Below, in pieces: positions 22,089-30,232 of a stretch of DNA of 34,807 nt (position 1 is the first letter of the stretch; every line of letters begins with the position of its first letter). Under the pieces are notes generated by a model. The model was not told the DNA's origin and did no database searches. It worked only from the letters and a program-made list of their open reading frames with translations. Source of the DNA: Candidatus Bathyarchaeota archaeon (GTDB lineage Archaea > Thermoproteota > Bathyarchaeia > TCS64 > PIYN01); contig PIYN01000013.1 in the NCBI GenBank assembly GCA_003601775.1, positions 1 through 34,807 on the forward strand, in the 5' to 3' direction. A program made the translations under genes and the position numbers.

Positions 22089-24323
22089 CTACGGTCTCCT
22101 TTTCGCTCTGAGAAGGACCACAATAACAATTGTGACGATAACCGCTGTAGTGGCTGAGATCTGCCAAGGGGTTATCCTTGGCTTAGGAGGTGGAACCTCT
22201 CGGTATTGGATTGTCAGGGCTATATCCTCCATTAGTTCTATCGTCCTCGTGGGAGTGGTGACGCCATCCTCCCACTGGACGAACTCGTAGGACGTCCCCT
22301 CGACGGTGAACTCGGTAGAGATGGTGAGGGAGTGGTTTCCCTCCTCTAAAGTAGCGAGGTAGGGTGTTGTATGTTCCTCCCCATCAAGGGTGAAGGGAAC
22401 GCCGGAGATGGGGGAGGAAGTAATGTTTAGAGTATGGGCTGGAGGGCCGATGGTGTAGTTAAACTGACGGGTTACTTTATGCCCCGCATAATCCCGTGTG
22501 GCGATGGTAACAGACAACGTTACACCGGCTGGTTGCCCTGGGATGGTAACCTCAACCTCGAGTGTTGGATACTCTATGATGTACTCATCTTTGTTTATAC
22601 GGAGGGTGGGTTCCAACGGCGGTAGTGGATAGATGTTAGTCACCCCGTCTGTGGTTAAGTACGCCCCTCCGACGTCCCTTATACCCCACCCCTTATCACT
22701 CACCTTAACTAACAACGTTAGGGGCGTCTCCGCTTTAATCTCTCCCTTAACCTTAATGTCGATCGAAGGAGGGTCTTCATCCTCGACCGCCGCTAAGGTG
22801 AGGTGGAGAAAGGTCTTAGGAGGCATATCGACGTGGGTGATAAAGCAGTACCCCTTCTCCGTCATCAGAGTCCTGTAATATACGAGCCTAGGTAGGGCGG
22901 TAGATGACTTCGGATCATCGAAAGTTACGTTATCATTGTCTTGAATTGAACTTACCAAGGGTGTGGTTGATGTTGTGATGTTAAATTCATAGTCTTTGAC
23001 ATCATATTCCTTGCTCACATAGAACTCTAACACCACATCCGTCAGGTTCTGCTCCTGATCATTTATGATCGTCGCCGATACGGCAGGCTCCGTACCATCA
23101 TTAAATGACCGATAGTAATAGGTGAGGTGCCCAACGGGTATAGCGTTTGGGGGATTAAACAAACGTCTCTCCATATACGCATCAAAATTGACATTACCCT
23201 CCGCATCGACCTCGATAAGCCTATAACCCGGATAATAGCCCTCAGGAAGGCTACCCCCACAGGCCACAGTGGTCACGAAGTAGTGTCTGTTATTATACAC
23301 GTAGACGATATCCCTGTGTATATGACCAGTCAGGATCAGCCTAACGTCATACTCCTCAACTAACCTAAGTAACTCGCGGGTTTCATTAAGGTGAGTTCTC
23401 CAGCTGTAATAGAGGTAGTTGTTAAGGATTTCTACGTTCTTCCAGCTCCCCGTGATATTCCCCCCAGGCCACCGGCTGAACAGTGGGTAGTGGAAACCCA
23501 GGATCTTAACCTTATCAGAATATTGCTGTAAGATACGTTCCGCCCATTTAAGCTGACTCAGTGCTACAAACCCTGCATCGGTAGAGTCCAGGGCTATGAA
23601 AAGAAAGTTTCCTATAACAATTGAGTAGTTTAGAAGCCCGCATTGGCTCTTATAGATGGATGCTCCGGCACCTTTGTAGTCGTGGTTCCCTGGCAAGAGA
23701 TAGGTCGGTACCCTTAACCGGCCAAGGACCCTGTGGAGATAGGTCCAAGCCGAGTAGATGGTCTCCGTATCTACTACATCGCCTGTATGAATGATTAGAT
23801 CTGGGTGAATGAGGTTTGTCTCATAGGCGAATGTGGCGAAGAGATCTGCCCCATAGGGGAGGTGTGTGTCGCTGATATGGTTGATCGTAAGCTCCTCGGG
23901 CCATCTTTCTAGGAGCCAAACACTCCTCGGCTGCGTGCAGTTGATCAGTTCCTCCCCGCTTTCATAGGCGATGTTTAGTGAATACAGCCCGGGATGAAGA
24001 TTTGAGGGGATCCTGAAGAAGATAGTCCACCCATCATCTTCGATATAGCTCTCATTTAGAAGGACGAGGAAAGTGGATCCATAGTTGGAGATCAGTTTTG
24101 CGGTCCAATTCCCTGCCTCGGGTCCCGCCCCTATTTCCACTTTAAGGGTGCCATTAACAAGAACCGGTTCCGGGACCGTTGAGAGGGGGTATTCAACTGG
24201 GTAGTCATGACGAATAATGGCCGGATATCCTTGAGATAGTGGAGGATGAAGGATAACGAAGGAGCAGAGGGTCCAGCTTACCAATAATCCTATAACGAGC
24301 AGCCTTTGCAGGCTTCTCTTCAT
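22089..24323 (-). CDS. Exported calcineurin-like metallophosphoesterase, motifs intact
   Basis: A 744-residue surface enzyme with the same plan as its neighbour: N-terminal hydrophobic segment (LLVIGLLVSWTLCSFVIL), beta domain, phosphoesterase domain, beta domains, PEGA-like repeat, and C-terminal TM helix with an RAKRR tail. All motifs are present: DTH (152-154), GDVVD (181-185), GNHD (212-215), H278 in GFHYP, and GHIH (333-336), so it should hydrolyse phosphoesters outside the cell with two bound metals. Its ATG overlaps the TGA of the ABC ATPase gene (ATGA), so it is translationally coupled to the transporter. Substrate could be a phosphorylated sugar, nucleotide or other organophosphate. 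It ends with TAG. Confidence 0.9.
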   Translation of the reverse strand: MKRSLQRLLVIGLLVSWTLCSFVILHPPLSQGYPAIIRHDYPVEYPLSTVPEPVLVNGTLKVEIGAGPEAGNWTAKLISNYGSTFLVLLNESYIEDDGWTIFFRIPSNLHPGLYSLNIAYESGEELINCTQPRSVWLLERWPEELTINHISDTHLPYGADLFATFAYETNLIHPDLIIHTGDVVDTETIYSAWTYLHRVLGRLRVPTYLLPGNHDYKGAGASIYKSQCGLLNYSIVIGNFLFIALDSTDAGFVALSQLKWAERILQQYSDKVKILGFHYPLFSRWPGGNITGSWKNVEILNNYLYYSWRTHLNETRELLRLVEEYDVRLILTGHIHRDIVYVYNNRHYFVTTVACGGSLPEGYYPGYRLIEVDAEGNVNFDAYMERRLFNPPNAIPVGHLTYYYRSFNDGTEPAVSATIINDQEQNLTDVVLEFYVSKEYDVKDYEFNITTSTTPLVSSIQDNDNVTFDDPKSSTALPRLVYYRTLMTEKGYCFITHVDMPPKTFLHLTLAAVEDEDPPSIDIKVKGEIKAETPLTLLVKVSDKGWGIRDVGGAYLTTDGVTNIYPLPPLEPTLRINKDEYIIEYPTLEVEVTIPGQPAGVTLSVTIATRDYAGHKVTRQFNYTIGPPAHTLNITSSPISGVPFTLDGEEHTTPYLATLEEGNHSLTISTEFTVEGTSYEFVQWEDGVTTPTRTIELMEDIALTIQYREVPPPKPRITPWQISATTAVIVTIVIVVLLRAKRRP

Positions 24324-25393
24324 GGAGACTCCTCCAGCGGCAAGATTATTGTATCCTCCTGGGGGATATAAACTCTGATCCTCTCCCCCACTGAGACCTT
24401 CACATCGGGTGGGACGTCGATAAGGATCTTATTGCCGCCCACACTGACCCTGACTTCGGTATAGGGACCGACAAATGCCGTCCACTCCACCACCCCCTCG
24501 AACAGATTTGATGGCCCCTTGGGCTTTTCCAATGAGAAATTCTCGGGGCGTAGAACACAGGCGACTTTATCACCCCTCTTTACCTTTTTGTGATCGGAGG
24601 AGAACCTCCCCTGAAAAATCAGGTCTCCAACCCTGATCCTCGCGGGCTCCTCCTCTCTCTCCACTATTCCCTCAAGTAGGGTTCCACGTCCTATGAAGGT
24701 CGCTACGAAGAGATCTTTGGGTCTATTATAGACCTCCCCTGGATCTCCGACCTGGTGAATGACGCCCTTATTCTGAATAGCCACCCTATCTGAGATTACC
24801 ATCGCCTCCTCCTGGTCGTGGGTGACGTAGATCGTCGTTATCTTCAATCTTCTCTGTAGGTCCTTGATCTCCTCCCTCATCTCGATCCTCAACTTCGCGT
24901 CGAGATTACTCAGGGGCTCGTCCAAGAGGAGGACCTCTGGCTCTACGACTAGCACTCGCGCCAAGGCAACCCTCTGCTGCTGCCCTCCACTGAGCTGTGA
25001 AGGAAACCTCCTCTCCAGCCCCCTTAATTTCACCAGGTCTAAGACCCTCTGGACCCTCTCCTTTATCTCCTCCTTTGGAACCTTCCTGACCTTGAGACCA
25101 TAGGCTATGTTATCGAAGACGGACATATGGGGCCAGAGGGCGTAGTTCTGGAAGACCATGCCGGTGTTCCGCTTATAGGGGGGGAGGTCCGTTACGTCCC
25201 TGTCGCCGAAGTAGACCCTTCCCTCATCAGGTTGCTCGAGGCCTGCTATGATCCTCAGGGTGGTGGTCTTCCCGCACCCACTGGGACCCAGTAGGGTGAA
25301 GAATTCCCCGTCCTTGATCTCCAGGTTCACGTTTCCGGCGGCGACGACGTCCCCGAACCTCTTCGTTATTCCCTTCAGCACCACCTTAACCAT
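24320..25393 (-). CDS. ABC importer ATPase, Fbp/Afu/Phn (COG1840-partner) type
   Basis: A 357-residue ATPase. Walker A GPSGCGKTT is at residues 36-44, Q-loop MVFQNYALWPHM follows, the signature is LSGGQQQR, Walker B LLLDEPLSNLD, and the switch His is in YVTHDQEEA. A C-terminal TOBE domain (about 235-350) with LRPENFSLEK marks the importer class used for ferric ion, phosphonate or sugar phosphate. It starts three bases after the permease stop, and its own last four bases overlap the start of the phosphoesterase. The gene order is binding protein, permease, ATPase, phosphoesterase. Confidence 0.95.
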   Translation of the reverse strand: MVKVVLKGITKRFGDVVAAGNVNLEIKDGEFFTLLGPSGCGKTTTLRIIAGLEQPDEGRVYFGDRDVTDLPPYKRNTGMVFQNYALWPHMSVFDNIAYGLKVRKVPKEEIKERVQRVLDLVKLRGLERRFPSQLSGGQQQRVALARVLVVEPEVLLLDEPLSNLDAKLRIEMREEIKDLQRRLKITTIYVTHDQEEAMVISDRVAIQNKGVIHQVGDPGEVYNRPKDLFVATFIGRGTLLEGIVEREEEPARIRVGDLIFQGRFSSDHKKVKRGDKVACVLRPENFSLEKPKGPSNLFEGVVEWTAFVGPYTEVRVSVGGNKILIDVPPDVKVSVGERIRVYIPQEDTIILPLEESP

Positions 25394-25396
25394 GAC

Positions 25397-27226
25397 CTAC
25401 ACCCCCAGGAAGGCTACCCGTTGCTTCAACACGTAATTTGAGATGACCATCGCGATGATCTGAACGGACATAAGGAGGACGCATAGAGCGGCTCCGATGC
25501 TGACCGCCCCAACGGCCGCAACGCCGTAGACGATCTGGCTTATGAAGAAGGTTATGGGTACTCTGTCCTCCCGGAGGGCTCCTAGGGTTACGCTCGTGCT
25601 GACCTCCGCCATGGAATACACGAAGGAGAGGATACTGCCCCCAATTATGTTGGGGGCTATTAAAGGGAGGACGATCCTGAAGAAGGTTGTGGGCCTCCCG
25701 GCGCCCAGGTTCAAGGACGCTTCCTCAAGGCTCACATCAATCTGTTGGAGACCAGCAAAGATCGCCCTGCTTGTGAAGGGAAGCCTCCGAACGGAATAAG
25801 CGAAGACGAGGAGAGGCGCGGGATCGATGAGGGGATCCAGAAGAGTCCTCCTGAAATAGGAGGAGAAGAAGAGGAAGTAGCCGATCGCCAGAGCGATCCC
25901 TGGAACGGCGACGGGAATGGTAGCCAAGATATCCAACAACGACCTTCCAGGGATGTCTCTCCTGGCCACGACGTACGCGATACTGGCCCCAACAAGAATC
26001 ATCAGTGTGACCGCGGCTCCTGAGTATAGTAGGCTGTTTACAATCGCCCGTGTCACATCGGGGTTGGTTGTCAGCGCCTTTAGATACTCCCAGGTAAATC
26101 TCGTCGGAAGGACCCCGCTGGTAGCCCAGTTCGTCGTCGCGAGTAAGATCGTCCCTATCTGAGGCATCGAGGCTGTAACTACCAAGAGGAGGAGGAAGGC
26201 GTAGATGACGATCTGAGCCCTCCAAGGGAGCTTCCTAACTCTAGGACTCCACCGTCCGCCCCGGGTCAGCATCGCATAAGACCTGAGGCTGACATAACGC
26301 TTTATCGCTATGAAACCAGCCACCGTTATGAAGAGCATAAGGACAGCCAAGGCCGCAGTTCTAGGCGAGATCCCCCCGGTCAAGGCCTCGGCGAAGGAGC
26401 TATAGATCTGATATGAGACGACCTTTCTTGCCAGGGGGTTCGCTCGAGCGCCTATGAAGCCTATCGGCGCCCCTAGATCTTCCATACTGAATATAAACAC
26501 TATTATGGCCCCTGCCGCCAGCCCCGGGAGAGAGAGGGGAAGGGTGATAGTTCTAAAGAGTCTGAAGCCCCTTGCCCCGAGATTCTCGGCTTGTTCCTCG
26601 AGACTGGGGTCTATGTTCATCAGGGAGGCGTAGACATTAAGGTATACAATTGGATAGAATGCCAAGGTCTGAGCCAAGGCGATGCCGACAAGACCGTCGA
26701 TATCGATCCTCCAGGGCAAGATATGGAGGACGTCGCAGAGTAGAAAGTTTATAAGACCCCTCCGAGGGCTGAAGAGTTTGCCTATTACATAGGCGTTCAC
26801 AAAGGGTGTGGCGAGGAGGGGGATCAGAAGCAGTACGCGGAAGAACTCCTTTCCTTTGAAGCTATAGCGGGCCATGATCACCGCCACAGCAACCCCTATG
26901 AGGGAGCATAGGATCATCACAGATAGGGCGACGATTAATGTATTCATGAGGATTCCGTAGTCAAGCCCCCAGAGGTACATTATCCCTCTATGCACCTTAA
27001 AGAGCATCCCTCCTCTAGGGGTGAGGGAGACAAATTCACGATTCCCGAGGATTTTAAGGAACCATGTAAGGGATGGAGTACCTTTATAGAGGAAGGCTTG
27101 GCCTACCATGAGGGCGAGGGGGGCTATAAGGAAGAGGAGAAGGACGACAGAGGCTATCACGGTCTGGGAGATCGTCATCAAGTCAAACTCCCTCCTCAGT
27201 CTCTTGAGGAATCCTCTGAGATCCAT
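25397..27226 (-). CDS. ABC importer permease, two fused membrane domains
   Basis: A 609-residue protein with about 12 membrane helices in two homologous BPD_transp_1 halves, as in FbpB, AfuB and similar single-chain permeases. Each half carries an EAA-loop signature: EEQAENLGARGFRLFRTITLPLSLPG near residue 200 and EEASLNLGAGRPTTFFRIVLPLIAP near 500. ATG 27226 lies 42 nt after the binding-protein stop. The protein forms the whole translocation pore, so no second permease gene is needed. It ends with TAG just before the ATPase ATG. Substrate cannot be read from the permease itself. Confidence 0.94.
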   Translation of the reverse strand: MDLRGFLKRLRREFDLMTISQTVIASVVLLLFLIAPLALMVGQAFLYKGTPSLTWFLKILGNREFVSLTPRGGMLFKVHRGIMYLWGLDYGILMNTLIVALSVMILCSLIGVAVAVIMARYSFKGKEFFRVLLLIPLLATPFVNAYVIGKLFSPRRGLINFLLCDVLHILPWRIDIDGLVGIALAQTLAFYPIVYLNVYASLMNIDPSLEEQAENLGARGFRLFRTITLPLSLPGLAAGAIIVFIFSMEDLGAPIGFIGARANPLARKVVSYQIYSSFAEALTGGISPRTAALAVLMLFITVAGFIAIKRYVSLRSYAMLTRGGRWSPRVRKLPWRAQIVIYAFLLLLVVTASMPQIGTILLATTNWATSGVLPTRFTWEYLKALTTNPDVTRAIVNSLLYSGAAVTLMILVGASIAYVVARRDIPGRSLLDILATIPVAVPGIALAIGYFLFFSSYFRRTLLDPLIDPAPLLVFAYSVRRLPFTSRAIFAGLQQIDVSLEEASLNLGAGRPTTFFRIVLPLIAPNIIGGSILSFVYSMAEVSTSVTLGALREDRVPITFFISQIVYGVAAVGAVSIGAALCVLLMSVQIIAMVISNYVLKQRVAFLGV

Positions 27227-27268
27227 CGCTAATTAAACACCCCTCGCCCAGTTCATCATCCAAGGTTC

Positions 27269-28936
27269 CTAGCCTATTAAGCTCTCCAGCTCCGCCCGGA
27301 CACTATCGTAGCGGTTCTCTGCTGCCTTAATCCATTCAGAGACAAGTTCATCCCGGAAGGTCGGGTTGGTCCTGATCTTCTCGTTGACGCTTTGAGCGTA
27401 TTGTTGAGTGAAGGTAACTTGTTCCCCTGTCTCCGGATCCGTAAAGTTCAGCAAGAGTGGATTGCTCAATCTGTTAGCTAACTCCAAGAACTCTTCATGC
27501 GTTATTGATCCTTCAAACTTTGCATTTGTGAGCGCCATCCATGCATTAACGAGCTTTCCCTGAGCTCGCACGATTGTGGCATGGTAGAAGTACATCATGG
27601 AATACTCGTAGGAGAGGGCGAGGTCATCGCTGAACTCAATCACCATAGCTTCAAGAGTTCTGTTATATATCGCGTAGAGATCAGACCTCTCCTGGCCTTC
27701 AGGCGTGTTAAAGACCTTGGGGTTTATAGGTAACCTATTGATCTTTGGGTCAAGCCAGGGCTTCTGGCCCTCCGCGGAGATCACCCAAGCTATAAACGCC
27801 TGTGCCGCCTCGGGGTGTTTAGACGTGCTTAGCAGGGCGATGGGGTCTCCGTTGACTATCGTCCCGTCCTCCGGGAGGATGTACTCACACGCCTCTGGGT
27901 TCTCCAGCTGTGCCGTGTAACCGTAGAAGTCGATGGTAGTCCCCACCCCAATATCCCCTCGGATGACCGCATCTCTGACGAGCTCTGATTTATCGAAGAT
28001 CAGTGCGTTGGCCCCCTTTAACGTCAGGATCTTCCACCCCTCCTCCCACCCATATCTCTGGAGGATTATCTCGAACATCCTAGTATTCGAGGTGGACTTA
28101 GTGGCATCCGCTGTCCCAACACTCGGCATGGGAAGGGTGACTGCATAGGTCTCATTTGCGAGATCGGCCCAAGTCCTAGGCTCAGGCAACTCCTCTGCCT
28201 CCAGGTATTGTTTATTGATAGTGAAACCGAAGGAGGCGATGGCGCTCCCAACCCAATAGACCTTACTCTGGTTGTACCTCTTCATCGCCACCCCTGCGAT
28301 CTCATCCGGAATCTCTGCTAGGGCCTCTGTGACATTGTCACTGGTCAGTGGAGCGAGGAGTCCAGCATAATAGAGAGTGTCAAAGAGAACCGGACCGCCT
28401 CCCCATCCAACGTCGATGTCCCCTGAACTCTTTATAGTATCAACCCAGAGGGTAGGGCCTACAGGTAGCCATTTGATGTCTGTGATATTGTATTTTTTAG
28501 CATATTCACTCTTTAGAAAGAGGCTCTCGGCCTTGAAGGTAATGTCCATCCCATGTCTCGTTATGACCTTCAGAACAACCTCAGATGGAGCGGGTGGAGC
28601 TGGCGAGGCTCTCAAGGTGATGTTTACGGTGTACACCCCCTCCTCTGTCGCATCTATAGACTGAGTACTCATCTCATATCCCTCGGAACTCACGGAGATG
28701 GTGTAGGAACCGATAGCCACAACCAGAGAGTAGCTCCCATTTGACGCGGTAGTAACGCTGTTTCCATCGATTGTGACGGTCGCGCCTTCGATGGGAGTTC
28801 CTGTATCGGCATCTGTGACTACGCCCCTTATGGTTGCATTACCCTCAGGCTTAGGTCTGCTTAGAATGAAGTATCCCACCGCAGATATTACAACTATAAT
28901 GATCAAGACAGCCCCGATGAGGACCCTTCTATCCAA
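27269..28936 (-). CDS. Membrane-anchored ABC solute-binding protein with carboxypeptidase-regulatory-like domain
   Basis: About 555 residues from TTG 28936: an N-terminal TM anchor (VLIGAVLIIIVVISAVGYFIL), a CarboxypepD_reg-like beta domain (ATIRGVVTDADTGTPIEGATV, residues about 35-110), and an extracellular type II binding protein of the COG1840 (AfuA/FbpA) class with IKWLPVGPTLWVDTI, INKQYL, and PEAAQAFIAWVISAEGQ. FbpA-type ligands bind ferric ion, while AfuA binds sugar phosphates; neither is decided here. TTG 28936 is preferred because it lies downstream of GAGGGGATGAT and the TATA box at 28974-28982; the open frame extends further but without support. Followed by permease, ATPase and a phosphoesterase. 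Confidence 0.9.
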   Translation of the reverse strand: MDRRVLIGAVLIIIVVISAVGYFILSRPKPEGNATIRGVVTDADTGTPIEGATVTIDGNSVTTASNGSYSLVVAIGSYTISVSSEGYEMSTQSIDATEEGVYTVNITLRASPAPPAPSEVVLKVITRHGMDITFKAESLFLKSEYAKKYNITDIKWLPVGPTLWVDTIKSSGDIDVGWGGGPVLFDTLYYAGLLAPLTSDNVTEALAEIPDEIAGVAMKRYNQSKVYWVGSAIASFGFTINKQYLEAEELPEPRTWADLANETYAVTLPMPSVGTADATKSTSNTRMFEIILQRYGWEEGWKILTLKGANALIFDKSELVRDAVIRGDIGVGTTIDFYGYTAQLENPEACEYILPEDGTIVNGDPIALLSTSKHPEAAQAFIAWVISAEGQKPWLDPKINRLPINPKVFNTPEGQERSDLYAIYNRTLEAMVIEFSDDLALSYEYSMMYFYHATIVRAQGKLVNAWMALTNAKFEGSITHEEFLELANRLSNPLLLNFTDPETGEQVTFTQQYAQSVNEKIRTNPTFRDELVSEWIKAAENRYDSVRAELESLIG

Positions 28937-28973
28937 CGTATCATCCCCTCGGACTAATTTTCTCACAAACAGA

Positions 28974-29015
28974 GTATAAAAGGTTACTTCTAACCCTGAG
29001 AAAGTATTATAAAGT
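28974..29015. promoter_or_regulatory. Divergent promoter with central inverted repeat
   Basis: CTTTTATAC (28974-28982, minus strand) is the TATA box of the transporter operon, and TATTATAAAGT (29005-29015, plus strand) that of the surface-protein gene. Between them lies GGTTA-CTTC-TAACC (28982-28995), an inverted repeat touching the promoter of the transporter. This could be a shared operator; the arms are only 5 bp, so chance cannot be excluded. Confidence 0.55.
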
Positions 29016-29052
29016 AATAAAGAGAATTTGAGAGGGAAGGAGGGGAATAATA

Positions 29053-30138
29053 TTGAAGAGAAGTCTACTTCCATACATACTGCTTGCGTCCTTGATGGTC
29101 TTGAGTTTCATGCCTTCCTTCGCTTCCACTGAGTCCAAGCCCATCGTGGTCGTACATTACAAGGGTGCACTCGAAGTCGGGGTGCAGCTAGAGGCGGCTA
29201 TGAACAACATAACTTCGGTCGATTGGGTTGTAGTCACAGGTAATCTAACCTCCACGAACCTCACCGAGGCCTCCATGCTGATCATGATCCAGGTCGACTC
29301 CTCGCTGAACTACACCGACGAAGAACTTAGCGCAGTGAAGGATTGGTTTGACACTGGTGGGAAGACGATATGGGTGGCAGGTGATAGTGACTACGGTACC
29401 GATAGATTTAGGATCCCAAGCGCAAACGCGGTATTGGAGGAGATAGGAAGCGTTCTCAGGTTAGAGGACTGTGAGGCAGTGGATCCATCCTCAAACGCTG
29501 GGGCAGACTATAGGGTAATAGGCCTCTCCGAGAACTGTGACGAGGAAGTTGACTTCCTCGTTGACGGCGTCACACGAGCACTCTTCCACGGTCCAGGCAT
29601 AATAGTGGGTTACGTAAATGGTAGCTATGTCAAGTTGGAGGAAGAGAAGCCTGAAAACGTATATGTCGTCATGACTACGAGCGAAAATGGGACGGTAGCG
29701 GAGTTCAACGCACCGAGTCCAGAGATCCATGAAGTGGGCGATAACGGCACCTTCGTCCTCATGGCTTTAGAGCTAGACGAGACGAAGAAGAACATAATCA
29801 TCGCAACTGCGGATGCACCCTTCGACCACTACACTGGCATGTACATGCCTGAACTAATAAAATACGAGAGGTATGCTGTGGAATACCCCCAGCAGGGGGC
29901 GAGGCTCTTCGAGAATATCATCGATTACATGATTGCTAACAAGATCGCCTTTTTACAGGGGCAGGTGACGGATCTAGAGGGACAGGTGACAACTCTTCAA
30001 GACCAGGTGACTGACCTACAGGGGCAGGTGGATACTTTAAAGAAGTCAATAGGGACTTGGCAAGGCGTATCAGCAGGGACCTTTGTAATAGGTTTGATCA
30101 TAGGCGTCGTCGTAGTATACTTTATGAAAAGAAGCTAA
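29053..30138 (+). CDS. Exported surface protein with coiled-coil stalk and TM anchor
   Basis: A 361-residue protein with a signal peptide (KRSLLPYILLASLMVLSFMPSFA), a globular alpha/beta domain starting PIVVVHYKGALEVG that resembles the glutamine-amidotransferase-like or DUF4350-type surface domains (SMLIMIQVDSSLNYTDEELSAVKDWFDTGGKTIWVAGDSD), a four-repeat heptad stalk (LQGQVTDLEGQVTTLQDQV) at about residues 297-330, a TM helix and a basic end. It is a probable cell-surface protein with several N-x-S/T sites. The TTG start has GGAGGGG 8 nt upstream. Divergent from the ABC operon across a compact shared promoter, it probably belongs to the same system. No enzymatic motif is visible. Confidence 0.75.
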   Translation: MKRSLLPYILLASLMVLSFMPSFASTESKPIVVVHYKGALEVGVQLEAAMNNITSVDWVVVTGNLTSTNLTEASMLIMIQVDSSLNYTDEELSAVKDWFDTGGKTIWVAGDSDYGTDRFRIPSANAVLEEIGSVLRLEDCEAVDPSSNAGADYRVIGLSENCDEEVDFLVDGVTRALFHGPGIIVGYVNGSYVKLEEEKPENVYVVMTTSENGTVAEFNAPSPEIHEVGDNGTFVLMALELDETKKNIIIATADAPFDHYTGMYMPELIKYERYAVEYPQQGARLFENIIDYMIANKIAFLQGQVTDLEGQVTTLQDQVTDLQGQVDTLKKSIGTWQGVSAGTFVIGLIIGVVVVYFMKRS

Positions 30139-30152
30139 ACCCCCCTTTTTTT
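30139..30152 (+). terminator. C-then-T-run terminator
   Basis: CCCCCC followed by seven T (30146-30152) begins within a few bases of the stop codon, matching archaeal oligo-T termination. The complementary AAAAAGGGGG at 30218-30227 near the next start codon could pair with it but is probably that gene's own leader. Confidence 0.5.
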
Positions 30153-30232
30153 ATACGATATTCATCAGGGCTAAGAGGTTATTCTTCAGAAACTTTATCA
30201 ATCACCCCAAATTAAATAAAAAGGGGGCCCAT

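Noticed and set aside
30140-30227. CCCCCTTTTT and AAAAAGGGGG as a paired repeat
   Set aside because: The first is explained as a terminator and the second as the leader of the next gene; the low-complexity match is easily due to chance.
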